Below, one piece after another: positions 26,505 to 36,027 of a DNA stretch of 64,000 bases. Origin of the DNA: Nitratiruptor tergarcus DSM 16512 (GTDB taxonomy: Bacteria; Campylobacterota; Campylobacteria; Campylobacterales; Nitratiruptoraceae); the NCBI RefSeq assembly GCF_027946175.1, contig NZ_AP026671.1:1841902-1905901 (forward strand), in the 5' to 3' direction. The notes under the pieces are model-generated. The model had not been told where the DNA came from, did no database searches, and saw only the letters and a program-made list of their open reading frames with translations. The number at the start of each line of letters is the position of its first letter. Positions within the stretch are counted from its first letter, which is position 1. The position numbers were made by a program, and so were the translations under genes.

Positions 26505-26912
26505 ATGAGCTATATCTACTCTACTATCAAAACAAAAGTACAGGAAGAGGCAAGGATGTTCGAATGTATCTCTAGTAGATACGAACTTCCTTACTGCCTT
26601 ATGCTTGTATATTGTGATGCACGTGATGATATAGCAAAGATTATCAGGTCAAATATGAGATGTGCAGATAGAGTAGTCGAAATAGATGAGTATTACAGTG
26701 CAGTACTTTTTTTTATGAATAGGCCTGACTCATTTGTTGTAGTTGGAAATAAGATTCTCTATGTTCTTGAAAAGATGTATCCACAGACAAAAATTGCAAT
26801 AGGAGTTGCTTGTAAAGAGAGATTAGACTCTGAAGATATTGTTGCTAAAGCCCTCCAAAATGTTTTAGATGCGAAAAATCAATCCACAAATACTATCGTA
26901 GACCATTTTTAA
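26505..26912 (+). CDS. Degenerate GGDEF-like protein of unknown function
   Basis: A 135-residue protein without a named domain at first sight. Its order of segments mirrors a nucleotide-cyclase GGDEF fold: [35 protein letters not shown] where GGDEF would stand, then [30 protein letters not shown] like the usual ISIGVA and terminal helix. The GG(D/E)EF catalytic motif is missing, so cyclase activity is improbable. It could be a regulatory remnant or a c-di-GMP-independent module. It begins 2 bp after porB and ends 16 bp before luxS. Confidence 0.5.
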   Translation: MSYIYSTIKTKVQEEARMFECISSRYELPYCLMLVYCDARDDIAKIIRSNMRCADRVVEIDEYYSAVLFFMNRPDSFVVVGNKILYVLEKMYPQTKIAIGVACKERLDSEDIVAKALQNVLDAKNQSTNTIVDHF

Positions 26913-26928
26913 TTTCAAAGGAAAATTT

Positions 26929-27480
26929 ATGCCGTTATTAGAGAGTTTTTTGGTAGATCATACCAAAATGCCTGCACCTGCTGTGCGAAAAGCTAAAGAG
27001 ATGGTAACACCTTGTGGTGATGCAATTACAGTGTATGATCTTCGATTTTGTCATCCAAATAAAGAGATTATGAGTGTGAAAGGAACACATACTTTAGAGC
27101 ATCTTTTTGCAGGATTTATGCGTGATCATCTCAATAGTGATACAGTTGAAATCATAGATATTTCGCCAATGGGGTGTCGTACAGGATTTTATATGAGTGT
27201 TATTGGAAAGCCAAATGAACTCGATGTAGCACAAGCCTGGGAAAAGAGTATGCGAGATATTTTGGCTCTCAAAAGCATTGAAGATATACCAGAACTGAAT
27301 ATCTATCAGTGTGGAAGTTGCTACATGCACTCTTTAAATGAAGCACAAAAAATTGCAAAACATGTAATTGAAAAGGGTATCAATATTATGCACAATGAAG
27401 ATCTTAAACTTGATCTTAGTGCGATAGATATTCATAAATGTGATGTAGATCCTCAAAGTGTAGTAGTTATCGGAGAGTAG
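26929..27480 (+). CDS. luxS: S-ribosylhomocysteine lyase
   Basis: LuxS (183 residues) cleaves S-ribosylhomocysteine to homocysteine and DPD, the precursor of autoinducer-2, in the activated methyl cycle. Metal ligands H54 and H58 lie in [10 protein letters not shown] with the catalytic E57, the third ligand C128 is in YQCGSC, and the catalytic C83 is in [11 protein letters not shown]. The N-terminus [20 protein letters not shown] is typical. An AAAGGA ribosome site precedes the start. Its stop is 1 bp from the next gene. Confidence 0.97.
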   Translation: MPLLESFLVDHTKMPAPAVRKAKEMVTPCGDAITVYDLRFCHPNKEIMSVKGTHTLEHLFAGFMRDHLNSDTVEIIDISPMGCRTGFYMSVIGKPNELDVAQAWEKSMRDILALKSIEDIPELNIYQCGSCYMHSLNEAQKIAKHVIEKGINIMHNEDLKLDLSAIDIHKCDVDPQSVVVIGE

Positions 27481-27481
27481 T

Positions 27482-27778
27482 ATGCTTGTGGTTATACCTG
27501 TAGCAAGTATCAATAATCAAGAGAGCTTAGTTTGTACAATTGCAGATGCAAAAAGTTTTGCATTTGTAAAATTAAGTGAGTCTATGCAAATAGAAAATAT
27601 ACAATTTAAAGAAAATTTTGCAAATGAGTTTTTTGACTATATTGTTACGCCAAAAAAAGATGATGAGCTTGATGAAGCTTATGAATTGGGAGCTCGTGCA
27701 CTTTTAGCTAACAATGGGATGAGTATAGAAGATATCATTGAAGCTATGATGTTTCGTGAACTTGATGAAATTGTCTAG
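27482..27778 (+). CDS. NifX/NifB-like iron-molybdenum cofactor-binding domain protein
   Basis: A 98-residue protein whose layout (MLVVIPVASINNQE, then AKSFAFVKL, then a helical tail) resembles the small dinitrogenase iron-molybdenum cofactor-binding family (NifX/NifY-C like). The usual family cysteine or histidine ligands are not evident, and its function in a non-nitrogen-fixing context would be unknown. It begins 1 bp after luxS and ends 9 bp before the ArsC-like gene. Confidence 0.5.
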   Translation: MLVVIPVASINNQESLVCTIADAKSFAFVKLSESMQIENIQFKENFANEFFDYIVTPKKDDELDEAYELGARALLANNGMSIEDIIEAMMFRELDEIV

Positions 27779-27787
27779 GAGCAAATA

Positions 27788-28135
27788 ATGGCGCAATATA
27801 TTTTGTGGCATAATCCACGATGTGCTAAAAGTAGGGAGGGTTTTAAACTACTAGAAGGTCTTGACGTAGAGGTGAGACGCTATATAGATAATCCTCCAAC
27901 ATGTGAAGAGTTGCAAGATGTACTCAATAAGTTGGGAATGAAACCGAGCGAATTGGTGCGAAAAAAAGAGAAACTTTTTCGCGAGCTTCATCTCAAAGAT
28001 GCGAGTGAAGAGGAGATACTCAAAGCGATGTGTGAACATCCTCGCCTCATTGAGCGTCCAATTCTTATAAAAGGTGATAAAGCCGTACTTGGAAGACCTC
28101 CTGAAAGGTTCAAAGAATTAATTGATGAAGTATGA
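27788..28135 (+). CDS. ArsC-family thioredoxin-fold reductase
   Basis: A 115-residue ArsC/Spx-like protein. The active-site segment HNPRCAKSREG has C12 followed by xxS, and IERPILIKGDKAVLGRPPE is the conserved second block, including the arginine that helps bind arsenate in true ArsC. It is likely a glutaredoxin-coupled arsenate reductase or the related YfgD/ArsC-like protein. Its stop overlaps the next gene by 11 bp. Confidence 0.82.
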   Translation: MAQYILWHNPRCAKSREGFKLLEGLDVEVRRYIDNPPTCEELQDVLNKLGMKPSELVRKKEKLFRELHLKDASEEEILKAMCEHPRLIERPILIKGDKAVLGRPPERFKELIDEV

Positions 28136-28868
28136 GCCTCGACTTAGTGCTGATGGTACAATAACGCTTTATTCAAAAGAGTATGATGAGTGTTACCACT
28201 CACTCCAAGATGGTGCACTGACTGAAGCACTTTTTAAACATGTAAAACCTGCATTTTCTCTTGTACAAAAACCTCACCTTCGCATTCTCGATATCTGCTT
28301 TGGCTTAGGAATTAATACTCTTACTACAATTGACTATTTTTTGCACGGCTCGCATAATATCCAATCTATTGAGATCTTTTCTCCAGAACTTGATAGCCAG
28401 CTTTTAGAGCAATTAAAAGATTTTTCATATCCAAAACCACTAATGCGCTATAGAGAAATATTACTGCAATTAATTGAAAATAAAGTTTATAAAAGCAAAA
28501 ATATAAGAGTAGAGCTCTATATTGGGGATGCACGAGCATATGTGAAAAATTTACATGATATTGATATAGTGTATCAAGATGCATTTAGTCCAAAAAAAAA
28601 TCCATTGCTATGGACGGTAGAGTATTTTAGTGATATAGCAAAATTATTGAGTGAAGAAGGAGTTGTGACGACTTATTCGATAGCTACTCCTGTAAGGCTC
28701 GCAATGTATGAAGTAGGATTAAATATCTATGAGCTGGAGAGAGAGGGGATTAAAAAGATAACTATCGCTAGCAAAAAAGAGCTTCCGCTAAAGAAAATTG
28801 ATATGGAAATGAAGAAAAAACGCAGTACAGCCAAACCACTTACGGACGATATGTTTGAGAAGATATAG
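28125..28868 (+). CDS. MnmC-like SAM-dependent tRNA methyltransferase domain protein
   Basis: A 247-residue protein with a Rossmann SAM-binding motif ILDICFGLGINTLTTIDYF. The MnmC/DUF752 pattern includes TLYSKEYDECYHSLQDGALTEALFKH at the start and DIVYQDAFSPKKNPLLWTVEYFSDIAKLL as the catalytic motif IV. The MnmC methyltransferase domain completes mnm5s2U at the tRNA wobble position. The FAD oxidase domain of fused MnmC is absent, as in many Campylobacterota. The ATG at 28125 is preferred over TTG 28122. The 3' end overlaps the GGDEF gene. Confidence 0.8.
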   Translation: MKYEPRLSADGTITLYSKEYDECYHSLQDGALTEALFKHVKPAFSLVQKPHLRILDICFGLGINTLTTIDYFLHGSHNIQSIEIFSPELDSQLLEQLKDFSYPKPLMRYREILLQLIENKVYKSKNIRVELYIGDARAYVKNLHDIDIVYQDAFSPKKNPLLWTVEYFSDIAKLLSEEGVVTTYSIATPVRLAMYEVGLNIYELEREGIKKITIASKKELPLKKIDMEMKKKRSTAKPLTDDMFEKI

Positions 28869-30633
28869 TATTGTTGTAGTAGTTATTATTATATTTTTTG
28901 TTCTAGCATATGAAAATGTGAAAGAGATTGAAACTTCATTTATTCAAAAATATATCCATCAAACATCTCTTGAGATAGAAAATGAGATAAAACTCAAACA
29001 ATCATCTACTATGGGACTTGGCATTGCAACAAGTTACCACAAAGATATGAAAGAGTTTTTCCTTCACAATACTCCTTTAGATCTACATATATTATCACGA
29101 CAGCTGCGTCAATTTACTCTTTACAAAAATATTCATTTTAAACTTTTTGATAGGAACGGAAATGTTCTCTATGCAACATTTAAAATATCTTCTCCTCATT
29201 GTGAAAAATTGGATAAGCTACAAAAGCCTTTACAGACAGATATAATTATTGATTGCTATGGAATACATTTTGCCTCTTTTGTACCTATCAAGAACAGTGG
29301 CTCCTTACTTGGTTATCTCGAAACGCAGAGCCAATTCAATTCTATTATCAAAGATCTCCAAAGATTTGGCATACTCTCTATTGTGCTATTAGATAAAAAA
29401 TATTTTGATTTTGCAACAGAGATTAAAAAAGATATCCAAAAATATAAGGTAGTAGCTAAGCATCCCAATAAAGATTTTTTACAAGTACTTGCTAATGTAG
29501 ATATAAGCCATTTTATAGCATCACAAAACCCTCTTGAAAAAGATGGCATGGTCATCTTTCGCTATCCCATTAAAAATATGGAAAACAAGACTTTGGGATG
29601 GATTATATATGGTAAGAAGAAGAGCCAAATTGTTGCCAATTATGTAAGTAACTCAATAATACTACGAATAGCGATAGTGGCATTTTTGCTTACTTTAGCA
29701 CTGGTGTTACTTACAATTATTTTTGAAAGGGAGAAAAGTCGACAACAAAAGAGGCAGCTACAATATTTTTACAATATTCTCGATAAGTTACAAGAGATTG
29801 TCATTATCAATGATGGTAAAAATATGAAATATGCAAATGCAGTATTTTTTCAATATTTCAATGAGTATAAAAATTTACAAGAGTTTTTACAAGAGCACGA
29901 GTGTATATGTGATTTTTTTGTTGAAGAAGAGGGATTTATCTCATCGGTTATGCATGGTAAAAAATGGACAGAATATCTCCTTGAGCACAAAGATCGTCCA
30001 TCGTATGTCAAAATTCACTATAAAAACAGAGAGTATATTTTTCAAGTAAAAGCAAACAGGATAGATGAAAAAGATTTTGTTGTTATATTTATCGATGTTA
30101 CAAATAGTTTCAAAAAACAGCAAGTTTTACAAGAACTTGCTATTAGAGATCCTTTGACAAAAGTATATAATCGCTACTTTTTTGAAAAGAGTGCAGCAGA
30201 GAAAGTCCAAGAGGTAATACTTTTGGGCAATGATCTCCTCTTTGCTATGCTTGATATTGATTATTTTAAGTCAATCAATGATACCTATGGCCATGATAAG
30301 GGGGATCTTGTTCTAAGAGAGATTGCTGCTATTTTAAAACAGGAGTTAAGGAAAAGTGATTCTATTTTTCGTGTGGGTGGCGAAGAGTTTTTGATTATTT
30401 TTGCAACAAATGATATTCAAAAAGTTCTTGATAGATTAGAGTATATACGTCAAAAAATCGCTCAGCACTCCTTTAATGAGATTGACAAAAAGGTAACTAT
30501 AAGTATTGGTGTAGCAAAATATAAAAAGGGTGAAAGTGTAGAAGATCTCTACAAGCGTACAGACAAAGCCCTCTATCAAGCAAAAGAGAGTGGGCGTAAT
30601 AGATTAATTTATAGAGGAGAGAATGATGCTTGA
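28855..30633 (+). CDS. Membrane diguanylate cyclase (sensor-PAS-GGDEF)
   Basis: A 592-residue protein with an N-terminal helix (YSIVVVVIIIFFVLAYE), a periplasmic sensor of about 240 residues, a second helix (about 270-290), a PAS-like region and a C-terminal GGDEF domain. The active site RVGGEEF is at 507-513, and the allosteric I-site RKSD at 499-502 lies five residues before it. Both suggest an active, product-inhibited cyclase making c-di-GMP. The start is a TTG at 28855 within the upstream gene. It is the only codon that keeps the first helix. Confidence 0.85.
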   Translation: MRRYSIVVVVIIIFFVLAYENVKEIETSFIQKYIHQTSLEIENEIKLKQSSTMGLGIATSYHKDMKEFFLHNTPLDLHILSRQLRQFTLYKNIHFKLFDRNGNVLYATFKISSPHCEKLDKLQKPLQTDIIIDCYGIHFASFVPIKNSGSLLGYLETQSQFNSIIKDLQRFGILSIVLLDKKYFDFATEIKKDIQKYKVVAKHPNKDFLQVLANVDISHFIASQNPLEKDGMVIFRYPIKNMENKTLGWIIYGKKKSQIVANYVSNSIILRIAIVAFLLTLALVLLTIIFEREKSRQQKRQLQYFYNILDKLQEIVIINDGKNMKYANAVFFQYFNEYKNLQEFLQEHECICDFFVEEEGFISSVMHGKKWTEYLLEHKDRPSYVKIHYKNREYIFQVKANRIDEKDFVVIFIDVTNSFKKQQVLQELAIRDPLTKVYNRYFFEKSAAEKVQEVILLGNDLLFAMLDIDYFKSINDTYGHDKGDLVLREIAAILKQELRKSDSIFRVGGEEFLIIFATNDIQKVLDRLEYIRQKIAQHSFNEIDKKVTISIGVAKYKKGESVEDLYKRTDKALYQAKESGRNRLIYRGENDA

Positions 30634-31210
30634 CGAAAATCTTAAAAGAGCGATGCTCAATATTGCCAGAATTGCAATAAAAGAGGAGTTTTTAGGGCAT
30701 AAAGAGCTCACAGATGATGTAAAGAAAAGACTCATTGCTATGTTTCCAAAACTTGCCCAGCCTGGTGCAGTCTTTGTGACTATAAATGAGCGTAGCTCAC
30801 TGCGCGGATGCATAGGATCTTTGGTAGCTTACAGGCCTTTGATTGATGATTTGATTGAAAATGCGAAAGCAGCAGCTTTTGGAGATCCGCGGTTTCCACC
30901 TTTGAGCCCTGAAGAGTTTGATGCAATTACTATTGAGATTTCGCTCTTGAGTGAGCCTAAGCCACTTACATATACAGATATTGAAGATCTTCGCAAAAAA
31001 ATTCGTCCACTAGTAGATGGAGTGGTGCTCAAGCTCGATGGTCGCCAGGCTACCTTTTTACCACAAGTTTGGGAGGAGTTGAGAGATTTTGATCAGTTTT
31101 TCGCACATCTTTGTATGAAAGCGGGACTTCCTGCAAATTGCCTTGAATATCATCCAGAAATTTTTACCTATCAAGTAGAAAAATTTAGTGAAGAGGATTT
31201 TAAAGAGTGA
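30623..31210 (+). CDS. AMMECR1 domain protein (AmmeMemoRadiSam system protein A-like)
   Basis: A 195-residue AMMECR1-family protein with the conserved motif SLRGCIGSLVAYRPLIDDL and the later block FGDPRFPPLSPEEFDAITIEISLLS. The family is found in all domains of life. In bacteria it often sits with MEMO1 and a radical SAM gene, neither of which is next to it here. Its function is unknown. ATG codons at 30623 and 30626 are both possible behind a GAGGAG site. It overlaps the cyclase gene by 11 bp and the cupin by 4 bp. Confidence 0.88.
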   Translation: MMLDENLKRAMLNIARIAIKEEFLGHKELTDDVKKRLIAMFPKLAQPGAVFVTINERSSLRGCIGSLVAYRPLIDDLIENAKAAAFGDPRFPPLSPEEFDAITIEISLLSEPKPLTYTDIEDLRKKIRPLVDGVVLKLDGRQATFLPQVWEELRDFDQFFAHLCMKAGLPANCLEYHPEIFTYQVEKFSEEDFKE

Positions 31211-31515
31211 ATATTTATGATGGAGAGGTTCCAAGAGAGGATGAGGTCTTTACAACACTCCATAAAACAGATGCAATAGAGATTGTACGCATAATAAGCG
31301 GCGAAGTTGCAACACCTAAAGAGTTTATTGATACAAAAGATGAGTGGGTAGTACTGCTCAAAGGCAAAGCTAAGCTGCAGATGGATGAGAGAATTTATGA
31401 ACTTGAAGCAGGAGATACACTCTTCATTCCTGCCAACACGTCACACTTTTTACTCTCTGTCACTCCTGGATCCCTTTGGCTAGCGGTGCACTATGATCCT
31501 AAAAGGTGTGGATAG
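31207..31515 (+). CDS. Small cupin protein
   Basis: A 102-residue single cupin barrel. Motif 1 is degenerate (EWVVLLKGKAKLQMDERIYELEAGDTLFIPANTSHFLLS), ending in the metal-type PxxxxH element (IPANTSH). The ligand or reaction is unknown. Translation starts at GTG 31207, which overlaps the TGA of the AMMECR1 gene (GTGA), so the two are coupled. The 3' end overlaps thpR convergently by 17 bp. Confidence 0.82.
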   Translation: MNIYDGEVPREDEVFTTLHKTDAIEIVRIISGEVATPKEFIDTKDEWVVLLKGKAKLQMDERIYELEAGDTLFIPANTSHFLLSVTPGSLWLAVHYDPKRCG

Positions 31516-31993
31516 ATTTATAGATTGGCCCTTTAGGTGTAAGATGGCTTTCAATAAGATGAAGTTCTAATTCCAAAAATCCAAGGTTTTTGTGCTCATA
31601 TTTGCGTATAGTGTGGAGAAATTTTTCAAAGTTTTTCAACTCTTTTATGCGACAAAGAGTAATATGGGGCAAAAAAGGTTTGTCATCTTCTTTTTGTAAA
31701 ACCTCTAAAATTTTGTGGTGAAGTTTAATAATCTCCTCGTCATACGCTTTTGCATAGAGTATCTTTGCAGGAGTTCCAAAAAAACCTATTCCTTGAATAG
31801 GTACTCTTTTATGCTCATAGGTGATTTGTTGGAGCTGTTTTTTCAGCGGCACTGGCGTTGCCACCTCTCCTAAAAAGAGATAAGTAAGATGGAGATTACG
31901 TTTTTCTACCCATTTGCCTTTGAGAAAAGAGAAACTGTTTTTAATTCCTACATAATCATGCAGTTTTGCAAAAGAGGCTAAAAAAAGGCGCAT
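31499..31993 (-). CDS. thpR: RNA 2',3'-cyclic phosphodiesterase
   Basis: A 164-residue 2H phosphoesterase with both HxT motifs, HLTYLF (H35, T37) and PHITLCR in the second half. ThpR/LigT proteins open 2',3'-cyclic phosphates on RNA ends. ribE lies 8 bp upstream on the same strand, so they may share a transcript. Confidence 0.85.
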   Translation of the reverse strand: MRLFLASFAKLHDYVGIKNSFSFLKGKWVEKRNLHLTYLFLGEVATPVPLKKQLQQITYEHKRVPIQGIGFFGTPAKILYAKAYDEEIIKLHHKILEVLQKEDDKPFLPHITLCRIKELKNFEKFLHTIRKYEHKNLGFLELELHLIESHLTPKGPIYKSIHTF

Positions 31994-32001
31994 GTATACT
32001 C

Positions 32002-32610
32002 CTAAAAGAGAGCTTGGATATGCTCAATTGTTTGCCAATCAACTGCTTTTTCTTTTTTAAACATATAATAGAGATAGCGTGCAAACATATCTGTTTCGAT
32101 ATTGACTCTGCGACCTATTTTATATGTAGAAAAGAGGGTGTGACGCATAGTAATTGGAATGATTGTAAGGCGAAAACTCTCTTCATACACATCATTGACG
32201 GTGAGGCTCACTCCATCAATAGCAATACTACCTTTTGGTATGATGAATTTGATATATTTTTTTGGAACTTTTATATGAAAATCTGTTGCATTGGTTTGTG
32301 GGATAATTTGAGTAATAGTGCCAACACAATCGATATGTCCTTGGACAATATGTCCTTCAAGTCTATCACTAAGACGCATGGCAGGTTCTATATGGACTCT
32401 ATCTTTATAGTTTTCTAGTGCTATGACAGATCTCGTCTCATCTCCAAGCTCTACAGTAAATCCATCACTATGAAGTTGTGTGACACTCAGACACGCTCCG
32501 TTGATGGCGATGGAGTCTCCAATTTGGGGACGATATTGAGCATGAATGCGAAGATTTTTTCCATCAAATGTTTTGACTGTGGCGATTTCTCGAATGAGAC
32601 CAGTAAACAT
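32002..32610 (-). CDS. ribE: Riboflavin synthase alpha chain
   Basis: A 202-residue riboflavin synthase that dismutates two lumazines to riboflavin. Two homologous barrels are visible: MFTGLIREIATV with NGACLSVTQL in the first, and GHIVQGHIDCVGTI with IAIDGVSLTVNDV in the second. The start is set at the ATG encoding MFTGLI, the invariant N-terminus of the family, and not at upstream in-frame codons. It is divergent from mnmG. Confidence 0.95.
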   Translation of the reverse strand: MFTGLIREIATVKTFDGKNLRIHAQYRPQIGDSIAINGACLSVTQLHSDGFTVELGDETRSVIALENYKDRVHIEPAMRLSDRLEGHIVQGHIDCVGTITQIIPQTNATDFHIKVPKKYIKFIIPKGSIAIDGVSLTVNDVYEESFRLTIIPITMRHTLFSTYKIGRRVNIETDMFARYLYYMFKKEKAVDWQTIEHIQALF

Positions 32611-32685
32611 ATAGTGCCTTGATTTTTGGTAGTTTCTATAGTATAAATAGTCCAACTATTATAACGCATTTTGGAGTGAAGCTGT

Positions 32686-34557
32686 ATGAAATATGATGTG
32701 ATTGTCATTGGTGGAGGGCACGCTGGGATAGAGGCTGCTCTCGCAAGCGCTAAGATGGGCATGAAGACGCTCATGATAACCATTTTAGCAGAGCAAATTG
32801 GGGCTGCTAGCTGTAATCCTGCTATTGGAGGGCTTGCTAAAGGGCATCTTGTCAAAGAGATCGATGCACTTGGCGGGCAGATGGGACTTACAACAGATAA
32901 AATGGGTATTCAATTTCGTATACTCAACGCCTCCAAAGGCCCTGCAGTCAGAGGCAGCAGAGCCCAAATAGATATGGATAGATACCGTATCTTTATGCGA
33001 ACAATAGTACTCAATACTCCAAATTTAGAAGTAAAGCAGGAGATGGTAGAGAGGCTTCTTACTAAAGGTGACAGTGTTGTTGGGGTAGAGACAAATTTAG
33101 GGAATGTCTACCATGCAAAAAAGGTGATTGTTACTACTGGGACATTTTTGCGTGGACTCATTCATATAGGTGAGATTCGTCAAGAAGCAGGAAGGGCTGG
33201 AGAATTTGCATCTAATGCTTTAAGTGATTCTCTCAAATCTCTAGGTCTAAATATGGGAAGACTCAAAACTGGAACTTGTGCAAGAATTGATGCAAAAACG
33301 ATAGATTTTAGCAAAATGGAGATCCAGCCTGGAGATAAAAATCCGATTCCCTTTAGTTTCCGTACTCCAAGATCTACATTTAAACCAACGCAGCTTCCTT
33401 GCTATGTAACTTACACCAATGAGCGTACCCATGAGATTATAGAGTCAAATTTTCATAGAGCTCCTCTTTTTACTGGACAAATTGAAGGTATTGGACCTAG
33501 ATATTGCCCAAGTATTGAAGATAAGATTTATAGATTTCGCGACAAAGAGCGCCACCATGTCTTTGTTGAGCCTCAAACATTAGAAGCCACAGAGTACTAT
33601 ATCAATGGCCTCAGTACCTCCTTGCCGCCTGATGTGCAGCTTGAGATGATTCGATCTATCAAAGGGTTAGAGCATGCGCAACCTGTACGCTATGGATATG
33701 CGATAGAGTATGATTATGTAGATCCGACTGAGCTTAAACACACACTAGAGACAAAAAAGATAAAAAACCTCTACCTTGCTGGGCAGATAAATGGTACCAC
33801 TGGCTATGAGGAGGCTGCTGCACAGGGACTCATGGCTGGAATTAATGCAGCACTTGCCATTAAAGGGGAAGAGCCACTTATTTTACGCAGAGATGAAGCA
33901 TATATCGGTGTACTTATAGATGACTTGGTTACAAAGGGTACTAAAGAGCCGTATCGTATGTTTACGAGTCGTGCAGAGTTTCGCCTGTTGCTGCGTGAAG
34001 ATAATGCAGACTTGCGCCTCATGCCCTATGGACATAGACTTGGCCTCATAGATGAAGATACTTATGGAAAAATGATGAAAAAGCGTGAAGAGATAGAAAA
34101 AGGGATAGCCTATCTTGAAGAAAATTTTCTCACTCCTACAAAAGGGAATCTTCAGTTTTTGCAAGAGATAGGCGAAGAGAAAATTACAGATAAGACTAGC
34201 CTCAAAAATATCGCTGCGCGTGCTGGATTTACGATTGAAAAGCTTGAAAAACTAGCTCCAATGATTAAAGACTTTAGTGATGAAGCAAAAGAGCAGATTT
34301 TAATTGAAGCGAAATATCACCAATACATAAAAAAACAGAAAGAGCAGATTGCACGTATGGAGCAGCTTTTAAGTGTAAAAATTCCTGAAGATCTCGATAT
34401 TGATGCAATTAGCGGTTTGAGTAATGAAGTTAAAGAAAAACTCAAAAAATTCAAGCCTCCTACTCTCTTTGCAGCAAGTGAGATTAGTGGTATTACTCCA
34501 GCAGCTATCGAGATACTCCATATCTACATCAAAATGAGAGAAAAAGGGAAGAAATGA
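32686..34557 (+). CDS. mnmG: tRNA uridine-5-carboxymethylaminomethyl synthesis enzyme MnmG
   Basis: MnmG/GidA (623 residues) works with MnmE to modify the wobble uridine of tRNAs, using FAD and methylene-tetrahydrofolate. The dinucleotide fold [21 protein letters not shown], the signature [22 protein letters not shown] and the later [25 protein letters not shown] are intact. The helical C-terminal domain is present. The next gene overlaps the stop (ATGA). Confidence 0.97.
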   Translation: MKYDVIVIGGGHAGIEAALASAKMGMKTLMITILAEQIGAASCNPAIGGLAKGHLVKEIDALGGQMGLTTDKMGIQFRILNASKGPAVRGSRAQIDMDRYRIFMRTIVLNTPNLEVKQEMVERLLTKGDSVVGVETNLGNVYHAKKVIVTTGTFLRGLIHIGEIRQEAGRAGEFASNALSDSLKSLGLNMGRLKTGTCARIDAKTIDFSKMEIQPGDKNPIPFSFRTPRSTFKPTQLPCYVTYTNERTHEIIESNFHRAPLFTGQIEGIGPRYCPSIEDKIYRFRDKERHHVFVEPQTLEATEYYINGLSTSLPPDVQLEMIRSIKGLEHAQPVRYGYAIEYDYVDPTELKHTLETKKIKNLYLAGQINGTTGYEEAAAQGLMAGINAALAIKGEEPLILRRDEAYIGVLIDDLVTKGTKEPYRMFTSRAEFRLLLREDNADLRLMPYGHRLGLIDEDTYGKMMKKREEIEKGIAYLEENFLTPTKGNLQFLQEIGEEKITDKTSLKNIAARAGFTIEKLEKLAPMIKDFSDEAKEQILIEAKYHQYIKKQKEQIARMEQLLSVKIPEDLDIDAISGLSNEVKEKLKKFKPPTLFAASEISGITPAAIEILHIYIKMREKGKK

Positions 34558-35420
34558 CAATCTATTTCTATGCACAAACGGATAACAGAACAGGGCTTGA
34601 TAGATTACGCCGCACAGTGGCGCTACTCAAAGAGTTTAGCGAATTTGATACATATCTCATGACTACAGAGTTTCGCTCTGCAACATATGCAAAGCGTGTT
34701 TTAGGAGCAAAAAAGGCTGTGGGAATAGAGGATTTTCGTAATATTGGAACAATTTGCGAAAGAGGCGATATTATCATATACGATAGTGATGAGCATAATC
34801 CTACAATTCATCAGGAGATGATCCAATATTTTGGAAAGTTCTTCCGTATCAGTTATGATCCTGATGTTTTGCCAATTGAAGGAGAGTTTCTCATCTCACC
34901 TCATAAGGTTGGTGAGCGAATTATAAATGGTATATTGATTGATAGAGACTATTTTGGAGAGTTTATGAAAGAAAAAAGAGTCTTTTTTTATGGTGATAGT
35001 GACTACGAAAAAAAGATTGTATCACTAAGTAAAGACCTCAAAGAGTTTGAATTAGATCTTTTAGAAGGTTTTTACTTTTTTGTAGATATATCAGAAAAAG
35101 TGAAGTATTATTTCAAAAATATTTATGATGCTGAGGATTATCCAGAAATTTTACAGAGTGCTGCACTTTTTATCTCTCATTCAGCGCAAAGTGCACTAGA
35201 AGCTGCTGCAACTGGTGCAAAAACAATCTATTTTGGTCAAGATGAAGCATATGAGCAGATTTTGCAAAGAGCAGGAGTAGTGCATATTGGAGATTTTTCG
35301 AAGATACGATTGCAAGAAGCGATTTTGCAAAATCAGTTGCCAAAAACCGACTTTTTACGCAACTCGAGTGTCGAAAAAGTGGCAAAAGAGATTAAGTCTC
35401 TCATCAAAAGCAATTGTTAA
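34554..35420 (+). CDS. Unknown protein with a glycosyltransferase-like C-terminal half
   Basis: A 288-residue cytoplasmic protein. The N-terminal part ([43 protein letters not shown]) resembles the first Rossmann half of GT-B or PseG-like enzymes. The later [31 protein letters not shown] resembles the nucleotide-sugar-binding turn of that fold. I cannot assign a reaction. It is translationally coupled to mnmG. A link to surface glycan synthesis is only a guess. Confidence 0.5.
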   Translation: MTIYFYAQTDNRTGLDRLRRTVALLKEFSEFDTYLMTTEFRSATYAKRVLGAKKAVGIEDFRNIGTICERGDIIIYDSDEHNPTIHQEMIQYFGKFFRISYDPDVLPIEGEFLISPHKVGERIINGILIDRDYFGEFMKEKRVFFYGDSDYEKKIVSLSKDLKEFELDLLEGFYFFVDISEKVKYYFKNIYDAEDYPEILQSAALFISHSAQSALEAAATGAKTIYFGQDEAYEQILQRAGVVHIGDFSKIRLQEAILQNQLPKTDFLRNSSVEKVAKEIKSLIKSNC

Positions 35421-35502
35421 CTTAAGTATAACTTAATTTTATATTTTCTTAAATATTTTTGTATTAAAATCAATTGACCGAAAAACTACAAAAGGATTGT
35501 CT

Positions 35503-36018
35503 ATGGCACAAAGCAGACGTGACTTCCTTGGAATGGTCTTTGGTGCATTTGCTGGAGCTGGCGGACTTGCAGCTCTCTATGCTATGAAACGTACCTGGGA
35601 TCCATTACCAAGCGTTATGGCAGCTGGTTTTACTACAGTTGACCTCTCTCCTATGAAAGAGGGTGAACTTCGCACTGTTACATGGCGAGGTAAGCCTATT
35701 TTTATCCTCAAAAAACCACCTGAAGAGAATTGTAATACTATTCCGGATGAGACAAAGAAACGTCTTGTCAAAGTGGGTGATAGTGAATATCTTGTGATGA
35801 TTGGCCTTTGTACACATCTTGGATGTATTCCATCGTGGGAGCCTGATAAAAAGACTTTCCATTGTGCATGTCATGGTGGTGAGTATGATGCGTGTGGTGT
35901 CAATACTTTTGGACCTCCTCCAAGACCTATGGATATTCCTCCATTTAAGATAGAGGGAACGAAGTTGGTTCTCGGTGAAGAGGGTCCTGAGTATAAAAAA
36001 ATGGTCGGTAAAGCGTAA
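35503..36018 (+). CDS. petA: Ubiquinol-cytochrome c reductase Rieske iron-sulfur subunit
   Basis: A 171-residue Rieske protein. It has a Tat-type N-terminus SRRDFLG followed by one membrane helix. The 2Fe-2S ligands lie in CTHLGC and CACHGGEYDACG, and GPPPRPMDIPPF follows them. It belongs to the bc1 complex in the inner membrane and moves electrons from quinol to cytochrome c1. The ATG at 35503 is preferred over TTG 35497, because AAAGGA is then 6 nt upstream. Cytochrome b follows 9 bp after the stop. Confidence 0.96.
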   Translation: MAQSRRDFLGMVFGAFAGAGGLAALYAMKRTWDPLPSVMAAGFTTVDLSPMKEGELRTVTWRGKPIFILKKPPEENCNTIPDETKKRLVKVGDSEYLVMIGLCTHLGCIPSWEPDKKTFHCACHGGEYDACGVNTFGPPPRPMDIPPFKIEGTKLVLGEEGPEYKKMVGKA

Positions 36019-36027
36019 GGAGCGGAT

